Source: an uncultured Clostridia bacterium
GTDB lineage: Bacteria > Bacillota > Clostridia > Christensenellales > Borkfalkiaceae
Assembly: GCA_947625865.1 (NCBI GenBank)
Contig: CANQQD010000001.1
Coordinates: 1-64,000 of the forward strand
DNA length: 64,000 nucleotides
Direction of reading: 5' to 3'
The notes below the pieces were generated by a model. The model worked only from the letters and a program-made list of their open reading frames with translations, ran no database searches and was not told the origin of the DNA. Every line of letters begins with the position of its first letter. Position 1 is the stretch's first letter. The translations under genes and the position numbers were made by a program. Of this stretch, positions 17,662-25,943 are shown piece after piece.

Positions 17662-19152
17662 TTACACATACATTTCAATTTGCATTTGAATTAAACCGGT
17701 TTCGATAATTTCGCTATAAAATAAAAATCCCGACGGGGTATCGTCATCTGACGTTCCCCCGCCGGGATTTGTTCTTATCGGGCTGTTGAAATAAATTTCT
17801 ATTTTGTCGTCGTATAAGATAATCTCTTTTATCAGAAAGTTTATGAGCATCTGCGGCTCGGACCTCAAAGCCTGCTCGTAATACTTCCGTATATCGCTTT
17901 CTTTCAGCTTTACGGCTTGTTTGCTCCGCTCTATGAGTATTTGCCTTTCCAATTCCGCTTGGCGACTTTCAAGCTCTTTTAAACGCCTTGCGGTGCTACC
18001 CGTAAACACTCCGCTCTCTATCGCCGCCATTATGTTGGAAATTGCAGTTTCGGTTTGCCTTATTTCCTTTTCCATAGCGGCTATAACCGAATTGGCTTGC
18101 AGCTGCCGCTCTTGCATTTCAATTAAACCGTCTACTACTTTATCGATTACTTTCGGGCTACTCAACTGTTTAACGGTTACGTCTATGATCAGCTTTTCAA
18201 GTTCGTCTTTGCGTACCATGGCTTTTTTGCAACCGCTGTGCCGTTTTCGTCCCAAACACTTATAATAACGTTTCACTTTCCCACTTTTGGAAGTTCCCGT
18301 TTCTGCCGTTATTGAGTTTCCGCACAGCCCGCACTTCATTTTATGCCGCAGGAGATATACAACTTCAACGCTACGCTTGCCGTGACTGTTGGCACTTGCT
18401 ATTTTCCGCACGTCATCCATAAGCTCTCTTGATATTATCTGCGGATACATATTGTCAACCACTTCATTGCCGTGCTTGTATATGCCCGAATATTTTTCGT
18501 TTTTGAGTATGTTGTAAATTATATTGGACTTGAACGGTTTGCCTTTATATAAATAGCCTTTTGCAGTCAACGCTTTAATTATATCCTTGACATACACGCC
18601 TTTTGAATACTGTTCGTACATAAAGACGACGGCTTGCGCGCGATAATCGTCTATAACTATTTTTCTGCCGTCAAGTTTATAGCCGTATAATATCGCTCCG
18701 CCTTGATAGTTACCCTTTAAGCGGGTTTCTTTCATACCGCGCTTTACTTTTTGGGAAAGCTCTGCCGAATAGTATTGATTCATACCTTCAAGCAAACTTT
18801 CGAGGATAATTCCTTCGGGCGTATCCGGGATATTCTCCATTGCCGATATAAGTTTTACTCCATTGTTCTTCAATGTACGCTTATGAATTGCCGTTGCGTA
18901 TTTATCCCTTGAAAAACGATCTAACTTATACACGAGTATGTAATCCCACTCTTTGCGGTAGCTATCCTTAATCATACGCTGGAAATCGGGACGATTGTCG
19001 TTCGTTCCTGTCATAGCTCTATCTATATAGGTGTCAAGTATAAGAATATCGTGATTTTTGGCGTAGTCTTGGCATACTCTTAACTGCCCCTCGATACTTT
19101 GCTCCGTTTGATTATCCGAACTGTACCTTGCATATATAACTGCTGTTTTCAT
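17662..19152 (-). CDS. Large serine recombinase (integrase)
   Basis: The 496-residue protein has an N-terminal resolvase domain with the catalytic serine in YARYSSDNQ (S11) and the arginine-bearing YKLDRFSRDKYA. A recombinase domain follows (about residues 160-270). Next is a zinc-ribbon (CGLCGNSIT ... CLGRKRHSGC) and a coiled-coil region (about 345-420). This is the layout of large serine integrases of clostridial phages and integrative elements, which perform directional attP x attB recombination. An AAGGAGT site precedes the ATG. It is the last gene before the left repeat, the usual place for an integrase. The preceding 36-residue ORF ends 17 bases upstream and is probably co-transcribed. 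Confidence 0.92.
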   Translation of the reverse strand: MKTAVIYARYSSDNQTEQSIEGQLRVCQDYAKNHDILILDTYIDRAMTGTNDNRPDFQRMIKDSYRKEWDYILVYKLDRFSRDKYATAIHKRTLKNNGVKLISAMENIPDTPEGIILESLLEGMNQYYSAELSQKVKRGMKETRLKGNYQGGAILYGYKLDGRKIVIDDYRAQAVVFMYEQYSKGVYVKDIIKALTAKGYLYKGKPFKSNIIYNILKNEKYSGIYKHGNEVVDNMYPQIISRELMDDVRKIASANSHGKRSVEVVYLLRHKMKCGLCGNSITAETGTSKSGKVKRYYKCLGRKRHSGCKKAMVRKDELEKLIIDVTVKQLSSPKVIDKVVDGLIEMQERQLQANSVIAAMEKEIRQTETAISNIMAAIESGVFTGSTARRLKELESRQAELERQILIERSKQAVKLKESDIRKYYEQALRSEPQMLINFLIKEIILYDDKIEIYFNSPIRTNPGGGTSDDDTPSGFLFYSEIIETGLIQMQIEMYV

Positions 19153-19169
19153 TTTTTACTCCTTGTTTT

Positions 19170-19280
19170 TTATTTTTCGGCCAATTCTTTCAGCCGCGAA
19201 TATATAGTCTGATAGAATATCTTTCTTTCGCTGTCATAAAGCTCGTCTATTGACGGTTGTCCGTAAATTTTAACCTGCAT
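19170..19280 (-). CDS. 36-residue ORF upstream of the recombinase
   Basis: This gene is absent from the ORF track because of its size. The product MQVKIYGQPSIDELYDSERK... is 36 residues, charged, and predicted helical over the C-terminal half. It has a clear AGGGGAG ribosome binding site and stops 17 bases before the recombinase start, so translation in the same operon is likely. I do not recognise it. Its position suggests a possible directionality or regulatory partner of the integrase, but that is inference from context only. Confidence 0.6.
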   Translation of the reverse strand: MQVKIYGQPSIDELYDSERKIFYQTIYSRLKELAEK

Positions 19281-19407
19281 TGCTTTTCTCCCCTACTTGT
19301 TTTTCGGTTAGATTATAAACAGGCGTTCGGTGGAACTACAACCGCCGCACGGTCGCCTTCAATGGCAATATCCCCGCTTGTATGGGTAAACGGTGGAATA
19401 TTGAACT

Positions 19408-20031
19408 TTATATTTTTGCATAGATAGCAGAATATCTCTGCCGCATTTTAACGAAGTATTCAAATACGGTGGCTTGCGCTCGCTCCAATATCCTGCCTAT
19501 TTCGGGATAGCTCAATCCCGCCATGCGGCATTGCAGAGCTGTTTTCATATTGTCCGTGAGATTTAAGTTCTCGACGATATTATCTGCGGCAGAATAATCT
19601 TGCTCTGATTCTTCCTGTAATTCAAAGGACGGCTCACTTGCGGGCGTTAGAGCTTCAAGGCTTATGTTACGGTAAAAATCTCTTGACCGTAGGTTGATAA
19701 GTTTAGCCATCTTTCTTATGCAAGCAACTTTAACCGTGATTTTCTTGCCTTTCTTTGAATAGCCGATAATATCATTTAAATGTTTACCGTAATGCTCGCA
19801 TAGGAATAAAGCTCCTTCCTGCACCAAATCATAGCCGTCGCTTAATATATGGTTTACGTCGTTCTTATAAGCAATATCCCAATAGACATTGCTATGTAGC
19901 TTTTGCATTTTAGTGCCTATGTAGCCTATTAGATATTGCGTTTCCGAGAAAGCTATTGCTTCTGCCATAGATAGGACATTTTCCCTTGTAATTTCTTCGT
20001 TCAGAACGTTGAAATCCAATACTTTGCTCAT
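19408..20031 (-). CDS. Sigma-70-like DNA-binding protein of the element
   Basis: The 207-residue protein is helical and ends in a region-4-like helix-turn-helix (LTDNMKTALQCRMAGLSYPEIGRILERAQATVFEYFVKM). The middle contains AYKNDVNHILSDGYDLVQEGALFLCEHYGKHL, which resembles region 2 of small sigma factors found on clostridial mobile elements. It probably regulates element genes, either as an alternative sigma factor or as a repressor or activator. The ATG is preceded by a GGAGG-like site (cggaggaaaag). It lies in the same orientation as the recombinase, about 130 bases upstream of the 36-residue ORF. Confidence 0.7.
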   Translation of the reverse strand: MSKVLDFNVLNEEITRENVLSMAEAIAFSETQYLIGYIGTKMQKLHSNVYWDIAYKNDVNHILSDGYDLVQEGALFLCEHYGKHLNDIIGYSKKGKKITVKVACIRKMAKLINLRSRDFYRNISLEALTPASEPSFELQEESEQDYSAADNIVENLNLTDNMKTALQCRMAGLSYPEIGRILERAQATVFEYFVKMRQRYSAIYAKI

Positions 20032-20165
20032 TGTGTCTTTTCCTCCGGGTTATTTTCTCGCCTTTCGGCGCAACCCGAACAAACGGAAAGACAATTTAAA
20101 TTTGATTTGCGATATATCTGTCTTACGATTTTGCAATTAAGATACATCGCCAAGCGTAAGGCTTG

Positions 20166-20214
20166 CCCGCCGTCAAGGGCGAACGGAGAGAGTGCATTTA
20201 CCCTTGACGGCGGG
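20166..20214. repeat. Inverted repeat, 14-base arms
   Basis: The arms cccgccgtcaaggg and cccttgacggcggg are perfect complements separated by 21 bases. There is no T-run after the right arm, so a terminator is not obvious. Confidence 0.85.
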
Positions 20215-20495
20215 TGGCTTTTCGTTTACCCTCAAACGCCGAAAGAAGAAATGTGTTTCAGAGTACAAAAAAAGACGCGAGGAATCCGAAAATTCTTTAC
20301 GTCTTTATTAACTGATATTTGATTTAAAAGTATTGGCAGAGGGCGGCAAAGGCAATAGCGCAAATGCGGAAAGCCAACTGAATTAAGGCGGGGAATAAGG
20401 CTGCATATCGGAACGGGATTGGCGGGCGATTCGCAAGCGGATTAGCGGCGAACGGCCGCCTCCGTCCGATTGCGCCTTTTACCCCTTTTCAGTTG

Positions 20496-20558
20496 GGCGC
20501 GTGTGCTTGTCTTCGGCGGCGTCAGCCGCCGACTTGTATCAAGACAAGCACACGCGCC
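20496..20558. repeat. Large nested palindrome
   Basis: The outer arms ggcgcgtgtgcttgtctt and aagacaagcacacgcgcc are perfect over 18 bases. An inner hairpin cggcggc-gtca-gccgccg sits between them. The right arm is part of the cargo-flanking repeat found again at 29928-29968. Confidence 0.88.
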
Positions 20559-20571
20559 ATCGTCATTCCCC
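20532..20571. repeat. Cargo-flanking direct repeat, left copy
   Basis: acttgtat, then four variable bases, then acaagcacacgcgccatcg and tcattcccc. The copy at 29928-29968 has the same blocks with five variable bases and two substitutions. The pair brackets the defence genes. Confidence 0.75.
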
Positions 20572-20678
20572 GCCTCAACCGATATTTTCCCCGCCACAGG
20601 TGATATGTCACGTTTTGCTTTCAAACTATAGTCAATACATAATGATACATATTTTACAATAATTCTTTAAAAAAATAA

Positions 20679-20716
20679 AAAAGCCGATGACTACTACTCG
20701 TAAATCACCGGCTTTT
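20679..20716 (-). terminator. Terminator of the hsd operon
   Basis: The stem aaaagccg / cggctttt, extended by a few more pairs, is followed on the minus strand by a T-rich tract. It lies about 35 bases beyond the hsdR stop. Confidence 0.8.
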
Positions 20717-20749
20717 ATTTTGTAAACATATAGTTATTTGTTTTTTCCG

Positions 20750-23700
20750 TTAAGCTACGTCCTTATATCGCGTATAGATATATTCATAGATTTTTCTGCG
20801 ATATTCTGCAACTTTACCCTCGTCATAACTTTCCGGTAGCCCTTCCCACAGAGCATCACGAATAACATTCTCTATTGCCGCTTTTGTCTCTTGCTTATCC
20901 GTCCAATGATCTAATTCGGAGATTTTCGCTTTAATTTTAGTAAGCAGATCCACAGCAACGGTCTTTATCTTTTTGATGTCCTGTTTCGACAAATCTTCTT
21001 GGAACAGCAAATCGTACATCGACAACTCTTCATCGCTTGAAAAACCTTCGCGGACGAAGCGTTGTTGCTCTTCATCCATGGAATTTGCGAGATCCATCAA
21101 ATCCATGAATGTCTTTTCAATCGTGGCACGGTTTTGCTCGGAATTATAGTCGTCAATGATCCGACGATACCGATCATAATAATCCATTCTCGTCGGATTG
21201 GCAAAAAGCATCTCATTCAGCCTCTGCTCGACCAACTCTTGCAAATCGCGCATCGCAAGATTTTTTCTCTTCGTGCGAGAAAATTCCCGCGCCAACAAAT
21301 CAAAATCAATTTTGCTGATATCAAATTGTTTGGATTCTCTGTCATCTTGCTTTTCAACGAAGATATAATCGTTGATAATATGATTGATTTCAACCATCAA
21401 ATCGGTATTATCGGCGTGCCTGCGTTTTTTGAGGAGTTCGCTGTAAATCGCAAGAATTGCGTTTTTCTCTGCAATCGTCTGACCGTCAAGATCGTTTCTA
21501 TCGGTATATTTGACAAGGCGGGCGAGTTCGGACGCATACGTCTGAAACGTTTTCTTGACTTCAAGCGATTCACACATGACATTCGCGGCGTCCCGCAACA
21601 GTGCCATCTTAGTAAAATCCGATGACGCGATTAAATTCTGTAATTCAAACCCGTGTTGGGCAAGAAATGTTTTTGCAGTTTCAACCACTTCATGAATCCG
21701 CTTAATCAAAACTTCCTTATCCAGCGTGGGATCAACGCTTACGCCGCTTCGATTGACCGTATAATCCGCCAAAGCCTTTCTGAGTGCTTTGACAATGCCG
21801 ATATAATCCACAATCAAACCGTTGCTTTTCCCTTCTGCAACGCGGTTTGCACGAGCGATTGTCTGCATCAACGTGTGCGCCTTCAACGGTTTGTCCAAAT
21901 ACAAACAAGAAAGGCTTTTTACGTCAAATCCCGTAAGCCACATTGCGCAGACAAATACGACGCGGAACTTGCTCTTATCGTCCTTATATTCTTTATCGAG
22001 TTCCCGCTTCTCCATCTTTGTGCGATGCGGGAGAATATCCAAGCCCCACTTCTTAAAAGTTTGAATTTCGTTTTGTTCCTGACTGATGACGACCGCCATC
22101 TCCGTTTCCCGCATCCATGTGATCTTCCTTTCAAGTTCCTGTGCTTCTTGGAAAGGTGCCGATTTCAGCAACGATTCAAGCCTTTTGATTTCCTTCCTCC
22201 AATACTCCTGCACAAAGTTATACATTCTCACGCAGGTCACTTTGTTGAGGCAGACAAACATCGCCTTTCCGCTCGTCCACAAATCAGAATAATGTGCCAC
22301 AAAGTCCTTGGCGATCGACCGCAGACGCAGCTCGGCGGTGAGGATATGAATTTCCTTTGCAAACTCACGTTCCAACTTGTCCTGCTGCGAAGGGTCGAGA
22401 TCGGCATCTTCGATTGCCGATAGGATGTCATCGGTAATTTCGGGGTTTTCGAGCTGTGCGATCTTGTCTGCGCGGTTTTCGTAGTAGAGCGGAACGGTCG
22501 CACCATCCTCTACAGCGCGTTTGAAGTCATAGATAGAGATATATCCGCCGAATGTTCTCTCGGTGATGTTATCGCTCGAAAGCAGTGGCGTCCCCGTAAA
22601 GCCAAGGCGGGATGCCGTCGGGAGCAACCGCATCATATTGTCGGCAAAAATGCCGTATTGTGTACGGTGAGCCTCGTCGGATAGGATGATGATGTCATGG
22701 TCGGGATAGAGCGGCTCGGCGTTCGGCTGATTGAATTTTTGAATGAGCGTGAAGATAAAGCTCGGATTGCCCCGCAACCGTCGTATCAGATTTTCCCCGC
22801 TCGACGCGATATATTCGGATGTCTTTGTGCCTTCAAGCAGTCCGCAGTTTAAGAAGGTTCCACTGATTTGGTCGTTCAGTTCATCGCGGTCGGTGAGGAC
22901 AACGATTGTTGGCGATCCCGCGAATTTTCGGCGAATCTTCTGCGCGAAAAAGACCATGGAATAACTCTTGCCCGAGCCCTGCGTATGCCAGAATACGCCG
23001 AGTTTTCCGTCCTTCAATTTGCGCGCTTCATAGGCTTTGACTGCCTCGTTGACGCCCAAATATTGATGGTTTTGCGCAAGGATTTTCTTGATTCCGCCGT
23101 CCGAGTGGTCGAATACGATAAAGTACTCCAAAAGGTCCAAAAAGTTTTCCTTTTTGCAAATGCCGCGGAGCATGGTTTCCAGTGCGACATTCCCTTCATC
23201 GCTTTCCCGAAGACGCTTCCACTCGTGGAAAAATTCATACTTGCTCCCAAGAGTTCCGACTTTTGCCTCTATGCCGTTACTCAACATGACAAAAGCATTG
23301 TAATAGAAGAGATGCGGAATGGTATCTTGATAGTCACGGTAGTTATCGATATAAGCATTTTCAACGTCTACATCAGTCCGTTTTAATTCGATGAAAAGGA
23401 GCGGGATCCCGTTGACGAACCCAACGATATCCGTGCGGCGGCGATACAATTCGCCGTGAATCTTCATTTCCTTGACGGCGAGGAAGTCGTTTTCTTCGGG
23501 GTGGACAAAATCAATAACGATCGCCCTGCGCGTGCTTTGCTTCCCGTCGTCGGTTTTACAAGTGACGGGGATACCATCGCGGATATACGAATACTTTTCC
23601 TCGTTGATTTGAAGAAGAGAGGACGTGGAAAGATGGCTCAGGAATTTCTCCTGCGCCTCGTCGATCTGCACGTCGGTGATCCACGGGTTCAACTTTTTTA

Positions 23701-23878
23701 GAGCGGCTCGAAAATACTGCGTGAGAAGCACCTCGCGGTAACTTGTGCGTCCGAGCGTGCCGTCCAAACCAAGTTTTTCCTTGTTATAGGCAAACACGAC
23801 GCGCCAGCCGAGCTCGTTCTGTAAAAGATTCCCCGCGCTCTCCTGCACCAATATGTTTTCGGAGTATTCGTATGACAT
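20750..23878 (-). CDS. hsdR: Type I restriction enzyme, R subunit
   Basis: The 1042-residue protein has the HsdR layout. The N-terminal nuclease domain carries TDIVGFVNGIPLLFIELKR (PD-(D/E)xK type, about residues 148-168). The SF2 translocase has Walker A TQGSGKS (K304), the DEAH box LSDEAHRTQYG and SRLGFTGTPL. A helical C-terminal domain follows. It cuts DNA away from unmethylated sites after ATP-driven translocation. It is the last gene of the operon, with a GGAGC site 9 bases after the stop of the SEFIR/TIR gene. This placement puts the SEFIR/TIR protein inside the restriction operon. Length is normal and no damage is visible. Confidence 0.94.
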   Translation of the reverse strand: MSYEYSENILVQESAGNLLQNELGWRVVFAYNKEKLGLDGTLGRTSYREVLLTQYFRAALKKLNPWITDVQIDEAQEKFLSHLSTSSLLQINEEKYSYIRDGIPVTCKTDDGKQSTRRAIVIDFVHPEENDFLAVKEMKIHGELYRRRTDIVGFVNGIPLLFIELKRTDVDVENAYIDNYRDYQDTIPHLFYYNAFVMLSNGIEAKVGTLGSKYEFFHEWKRLRESDEGNVALETMLRGICKKENFLDLLEYFIVFDHSDGGIKKILAQNHQYLGVNEAVKAYEARKLKDGKLGVFWHTQGSGKSYSMVFFAQKIRRKFAGSPTIVVLTDRDELNDQISGTFLNCGLLEGTKTSEYIASSGENLIRRLRGNPSFIFTLIQKFNQPNAEPLYPDHDIIILSDEAHRTQYGIFADNMMRLLPTASRLGFTGTPLLSSDNITERTFGGYISIYDFKRAVEDGATVPLYYENRADKIAQLENPEITDDILSAIEDADLDPSQQDKLEREFAKEIHILTAELRLRSIAKDFVAHYSDLWTSGKAMFVCLNKVTCVRMYNFVQEYWRKEIKRLESLLKSAPFQEAQELERKITWMRETEMAVVISQEQNEIQTFKKWGLDILPHRTKMEKRELDKEYKDDKSKFRVVFVCAMWLTGFDVKSLSCLYLDKPLKAHTLMQTIARANRVAEGKSNGLIVDYIGIVKALRKALADYTVNRSGVSVDPTLDKEVLIKRIHEVVETAKTFLAQHGFELQNLIASSDFTKMALLRDAANVMCESLEVKKTFQTYASELARLVKYTDRNDLDGQTIAEKNAILAIYSELLKKRRHADNTDLMVEINHIINDYIFVEKQDDRESKQFDISKIDFDLLAREFSRTKRKNLAMRDLQELVEQRLNEMLFANPTRMDYYDRYRRIIDDYNSEQNRATIEKTFMDLMDLANSMDEEQQRFVREGFSSDEELSMYDLLFQEDLSKQDIKKIKTVAVDLLTKIKAKISELDHWTDKQETKAAIENVIRDALWEGLPESYDEGKVAEYRRKIYEYIYTRYKDVA

Positions 23879-23886
23879 AGTTGCTC

Positions 23887-24786
23887 CTATGAATTTAATT
23901 CATAAATATGATAAGAAAACTTTATATTATCTATTTCATCACCGTGATATGAACTGAGAACTTGTTCAACTTTAATGGCGGCAAAGTGATGACTCAGATT
24001 TTCCAGAATAAACACTTCCCCCGCGTTTATTGTCCTTGCTCGACTAGAATAATCGTATTCATAAATGTTGTCTAATGCGGGGAAATCGCATATTCCCTTT
24101 TTATATCCAATAAGCCCATATACATGGATTGATCCGCTCCCGGCTCTGCTCCAACGCGTATCAAATTCGTATTCGCCGTTCCCAATTTTATAAACGCCGT
24201 CATTATTATCGTAACAAAAAGAAACTTCACCGTCCAAAGTCGGAGTATGATATAAAACCGACTCCAATTTTGTTTTTATTTCTATACGTTTAGCCAAATC
24301 ACCGGAAAAAGGATTTGCGCCTTTCTGCGGTCTTTTCTTTTCATCTTCCCCATAGATCCTTTCGAGGAGCTCTGTATATCTCGCTAAGTATTTCGTCGAA
24401 TCGGAAAAATCCACATATAATTTATTTAAAAGAAATGTTGGGACTTTTTGTTCGCTTTCATTATGTACAACTACGGGAATTATGTAGTCGAGATTTTGAT
24501 TTTGCAACAATGCGTTACTGATGATAGATCCTTCGTATCCGGAACCGCCAACCCCGCCATCCACTTTTTCAACATATTTTTGAGAACAAACGCAAAGAAC
24601 CAACTTTGATCGCGATAATCCACTTTCCATAAAAAATCGCAGGTCTTGTCCCAATCGCAAATCCCACTGGTCGAATTTAACTTCAACTCCATGTTTTCTT
24701 AAATTGGTGGCTAATTTAAGAACCCAATTCTTATGTTCTTCACTGTCATGCGAATAGGAAATAAACACTGTGGGTGGATTTTCCAT
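23887..24786 (-). CDS. SEFIR/TIR-domain protein inside the hsd operon
   Basis: The 299-residue protein begins with a SEFIR/TIR-type domain (about residues 5-150). VFISYSHDSEEHKNWVLKLATNL is the first strand and box, KFDQWDLRLGQDL is the second, and VCSQKY...GGSGYEGSII contains the candidate catalytic glutamate E85. Bacterial members are often NAD+-cleaving or self-killing effectors in phage defence. The C-terminal half (about 150-299) is a beta-rich region that I do not recognise and that may sense a ligand or partner. GGAGG precedes the ATG. It sits between hsdS (56 bases) and hsdR (8 bases), so co-expression with the restriction enzyme is nearly certain; a functional link is inferred. Confidence 0.85.
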   Translation of the reverse strand: MENPPTVFISYSHDSEEHKNWVLKLATNLRKHGVEVKFDQWDLRLGQDLRFFMESGLSRSKLVLCVCSQKYVEKVDGGVGGSGYEGSIISNALLQNQNLDYIIPVVVHNESEQKVPTFLLNKLYVDFSDSTKYLARYTELLERIYGEDEKKRPQKGANPFSGDLAKRIEIKTKLESVLYHTPTLDGEVSFCYDNNDGVYKIGNGEYEFDTRWSRAGSGSIHVYGLIGYKKGICDFPALDNIYEYDYSSRARTINAGEVFILENLSHHFAAIKVEQVLSSYHGDEIDNIKFSYHIYELNS

Positions 24787-24842
24787 TGTTGACCTCCTCT
24801 TTAGTTTTTGTTTTATTCATCTTATCGTTCGAAAAACATTTA

Positions 24843-25943
24843 TTACACCAAAATTTCGCCGCTCATGAGTTTCGGGAGCAAGCGGTCGCGAGCTTCTGTT
24901 AATAGGTTAATTTGATTATCAAGACTTTTAATCTTTGCATCATACTTGGAAGCCATATCTTCAAAAGACTTCACTAATTTATCGGTCGGTATCAAAAACT
25001 GTAATGATGCCAATTCATCTTTTGAAATAGACGCAAATATGGAGCCGTTTCCGATTATATTATCCTTAAAGAAGTGCTCTTTAAGTGTATAAAATAAAAA
25101 GCTTTGATAGCCATATTTTTGAGCAAGCGCAGCTAAACCTCTACCGATAACAATTTTATTTTGCGTTATATTTAGTCGTCCCACCGGTGCCCGAACACTA
25201 AACAGAATATTGCCCGCATTGGCTATTTTCGTCAATGAAGTAGTAAATATTTGGTCTCGAACAAAACGGAACCCATAACTTCCCACGCCTTGATGAAAAG
25301 GCAGACCGTTTGCTGATAAATTAAAGTATTCCGATTTTGGACTTTGCCCCATCACAATGGCGGCAAAATCTTGAAGCTCTATATATCTCCATCCTTCGGG
25401 GATGCCGTTGATGATGGGAGTGGCTTCATGACCGGGGAAGTGCAAGTCGATAAACCACTCTTTATATAACCGCTGCGCCGCCTCTTCTAATAGTTTTATT
25501 TGTTTTTGATTGTTCTCGATCAAATCATCATAGGCAGAAAGAATACCGGCGATCCGCCTTTGCGTTTCAATGGGTGGCTGTATGCATTTTAATCCGGAGA
25601 GTATCGTCTGTGTAAGCAACGGTTGTGCGGAACCAGAAGCATATAAATTCAACCTCATTTGCTCCAACATATACTTGCAAAAACGAATATCGCTTTTGAA
25701 CGCGTCTTTGATTTGTAGAACCATTGTATTATCGGATGCCCAAAAAGGATTTTTGCAATAGAAGATTGTTCCACATGCGCCGACCCGACCAACGATTATG
25801 GCATTGGTATATAAATATTCATGACAATAGCCCAAGACTCCGTTTGAGCCATATACAGGATACTCTCCCGAATTCAAGTATTTCGTTGCCTTTCCATTAC
25901 AAAAGCAAAAAACACTCTCTAAATTAACCATTTCCCACTTCAT
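24843..25943 (-). CDS. hsdS: Type I restriction-modification specificity subunit
   Basis: The track ORF starts at 26009, but the ATG at 25943 (MKWEMVNLESVFC) is chosen. It has an AAGGAGT site and its ATGA overlaps the hsdM stop, the usual coupling. The 366-residue protein has two target-recognition domains, each followed by a conserved helix region (PPIETQRRIAGILSAYDDLIENNQKQIKLLEEAAQRLYKEW after the first; LDNQINLLTEARDRLLPKLMSGEI after the second). It determines the DNA sequence recognised by methylase and nuclease. No second hsdS copy or inverted repeats indicating phase-variable shuffling are present nearby. Confidence 0.93.
   Translation of the reverse strand: MKWEMVNLESVFCFCNGKATKYLNSGEYPVYGSNGVLGYCHEYLYTNAIIVGRVGACGTIFYCKNPFWASDNTMVLQIKDAFKSDIRFCKYMLEQMRLNLYASGSAQPLLTQTILSGLKCIQPPIETQRRIAGILSAYDDLIENNQKQIKLLEEAAQRLYKEWFIDLHFPGHEATPIINGIPEGWRYIELQDFAAIVMGQSPKSEYFNLSANGLPFHQGVGSYGFRFVRDQIFTTSLTKIANAGNILFSVRAPVGRLNITQNKIVIGRGLAALAQKYGYQSFLFYTLKEHFFKDNIIGNGSIFASISKDELASLQFLIPTDKLVKSFEDMASKYDAKIKSLDNQINLLTEARDRLLPKLMSGEILV

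Larger units (their letters stand above)
20032..20749. other. Structured non-coding region of the element
   Basis: No supportable gene. The region holds two long inverted repeats (20166-20214 and 20496-20558), one end of the cargo repeat pair (20532-20571) and the hsdR terminator. An ORF at 20107-20322 crosses the first inverted repeat and lacks a ribosome binding site, so it is not called. A regulatory, transfer-origin or recombination role is possible, but no relaxase gene is present. Confidence 0.6.

Noticed and set aside
20107-20322. 71-residue plus-strand ORF in the element
   Set aside because: It runs through the inverted repeat at 20166-20214 and lacks a ribosome binding site; treated as chance.
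24843-25943. Phase-variable hsdS inversion system
   Set aside because: Only one hsdS is present and no inverted repeats or partial hsdS copy are visible near it; the recombinase is of the large integrase type.
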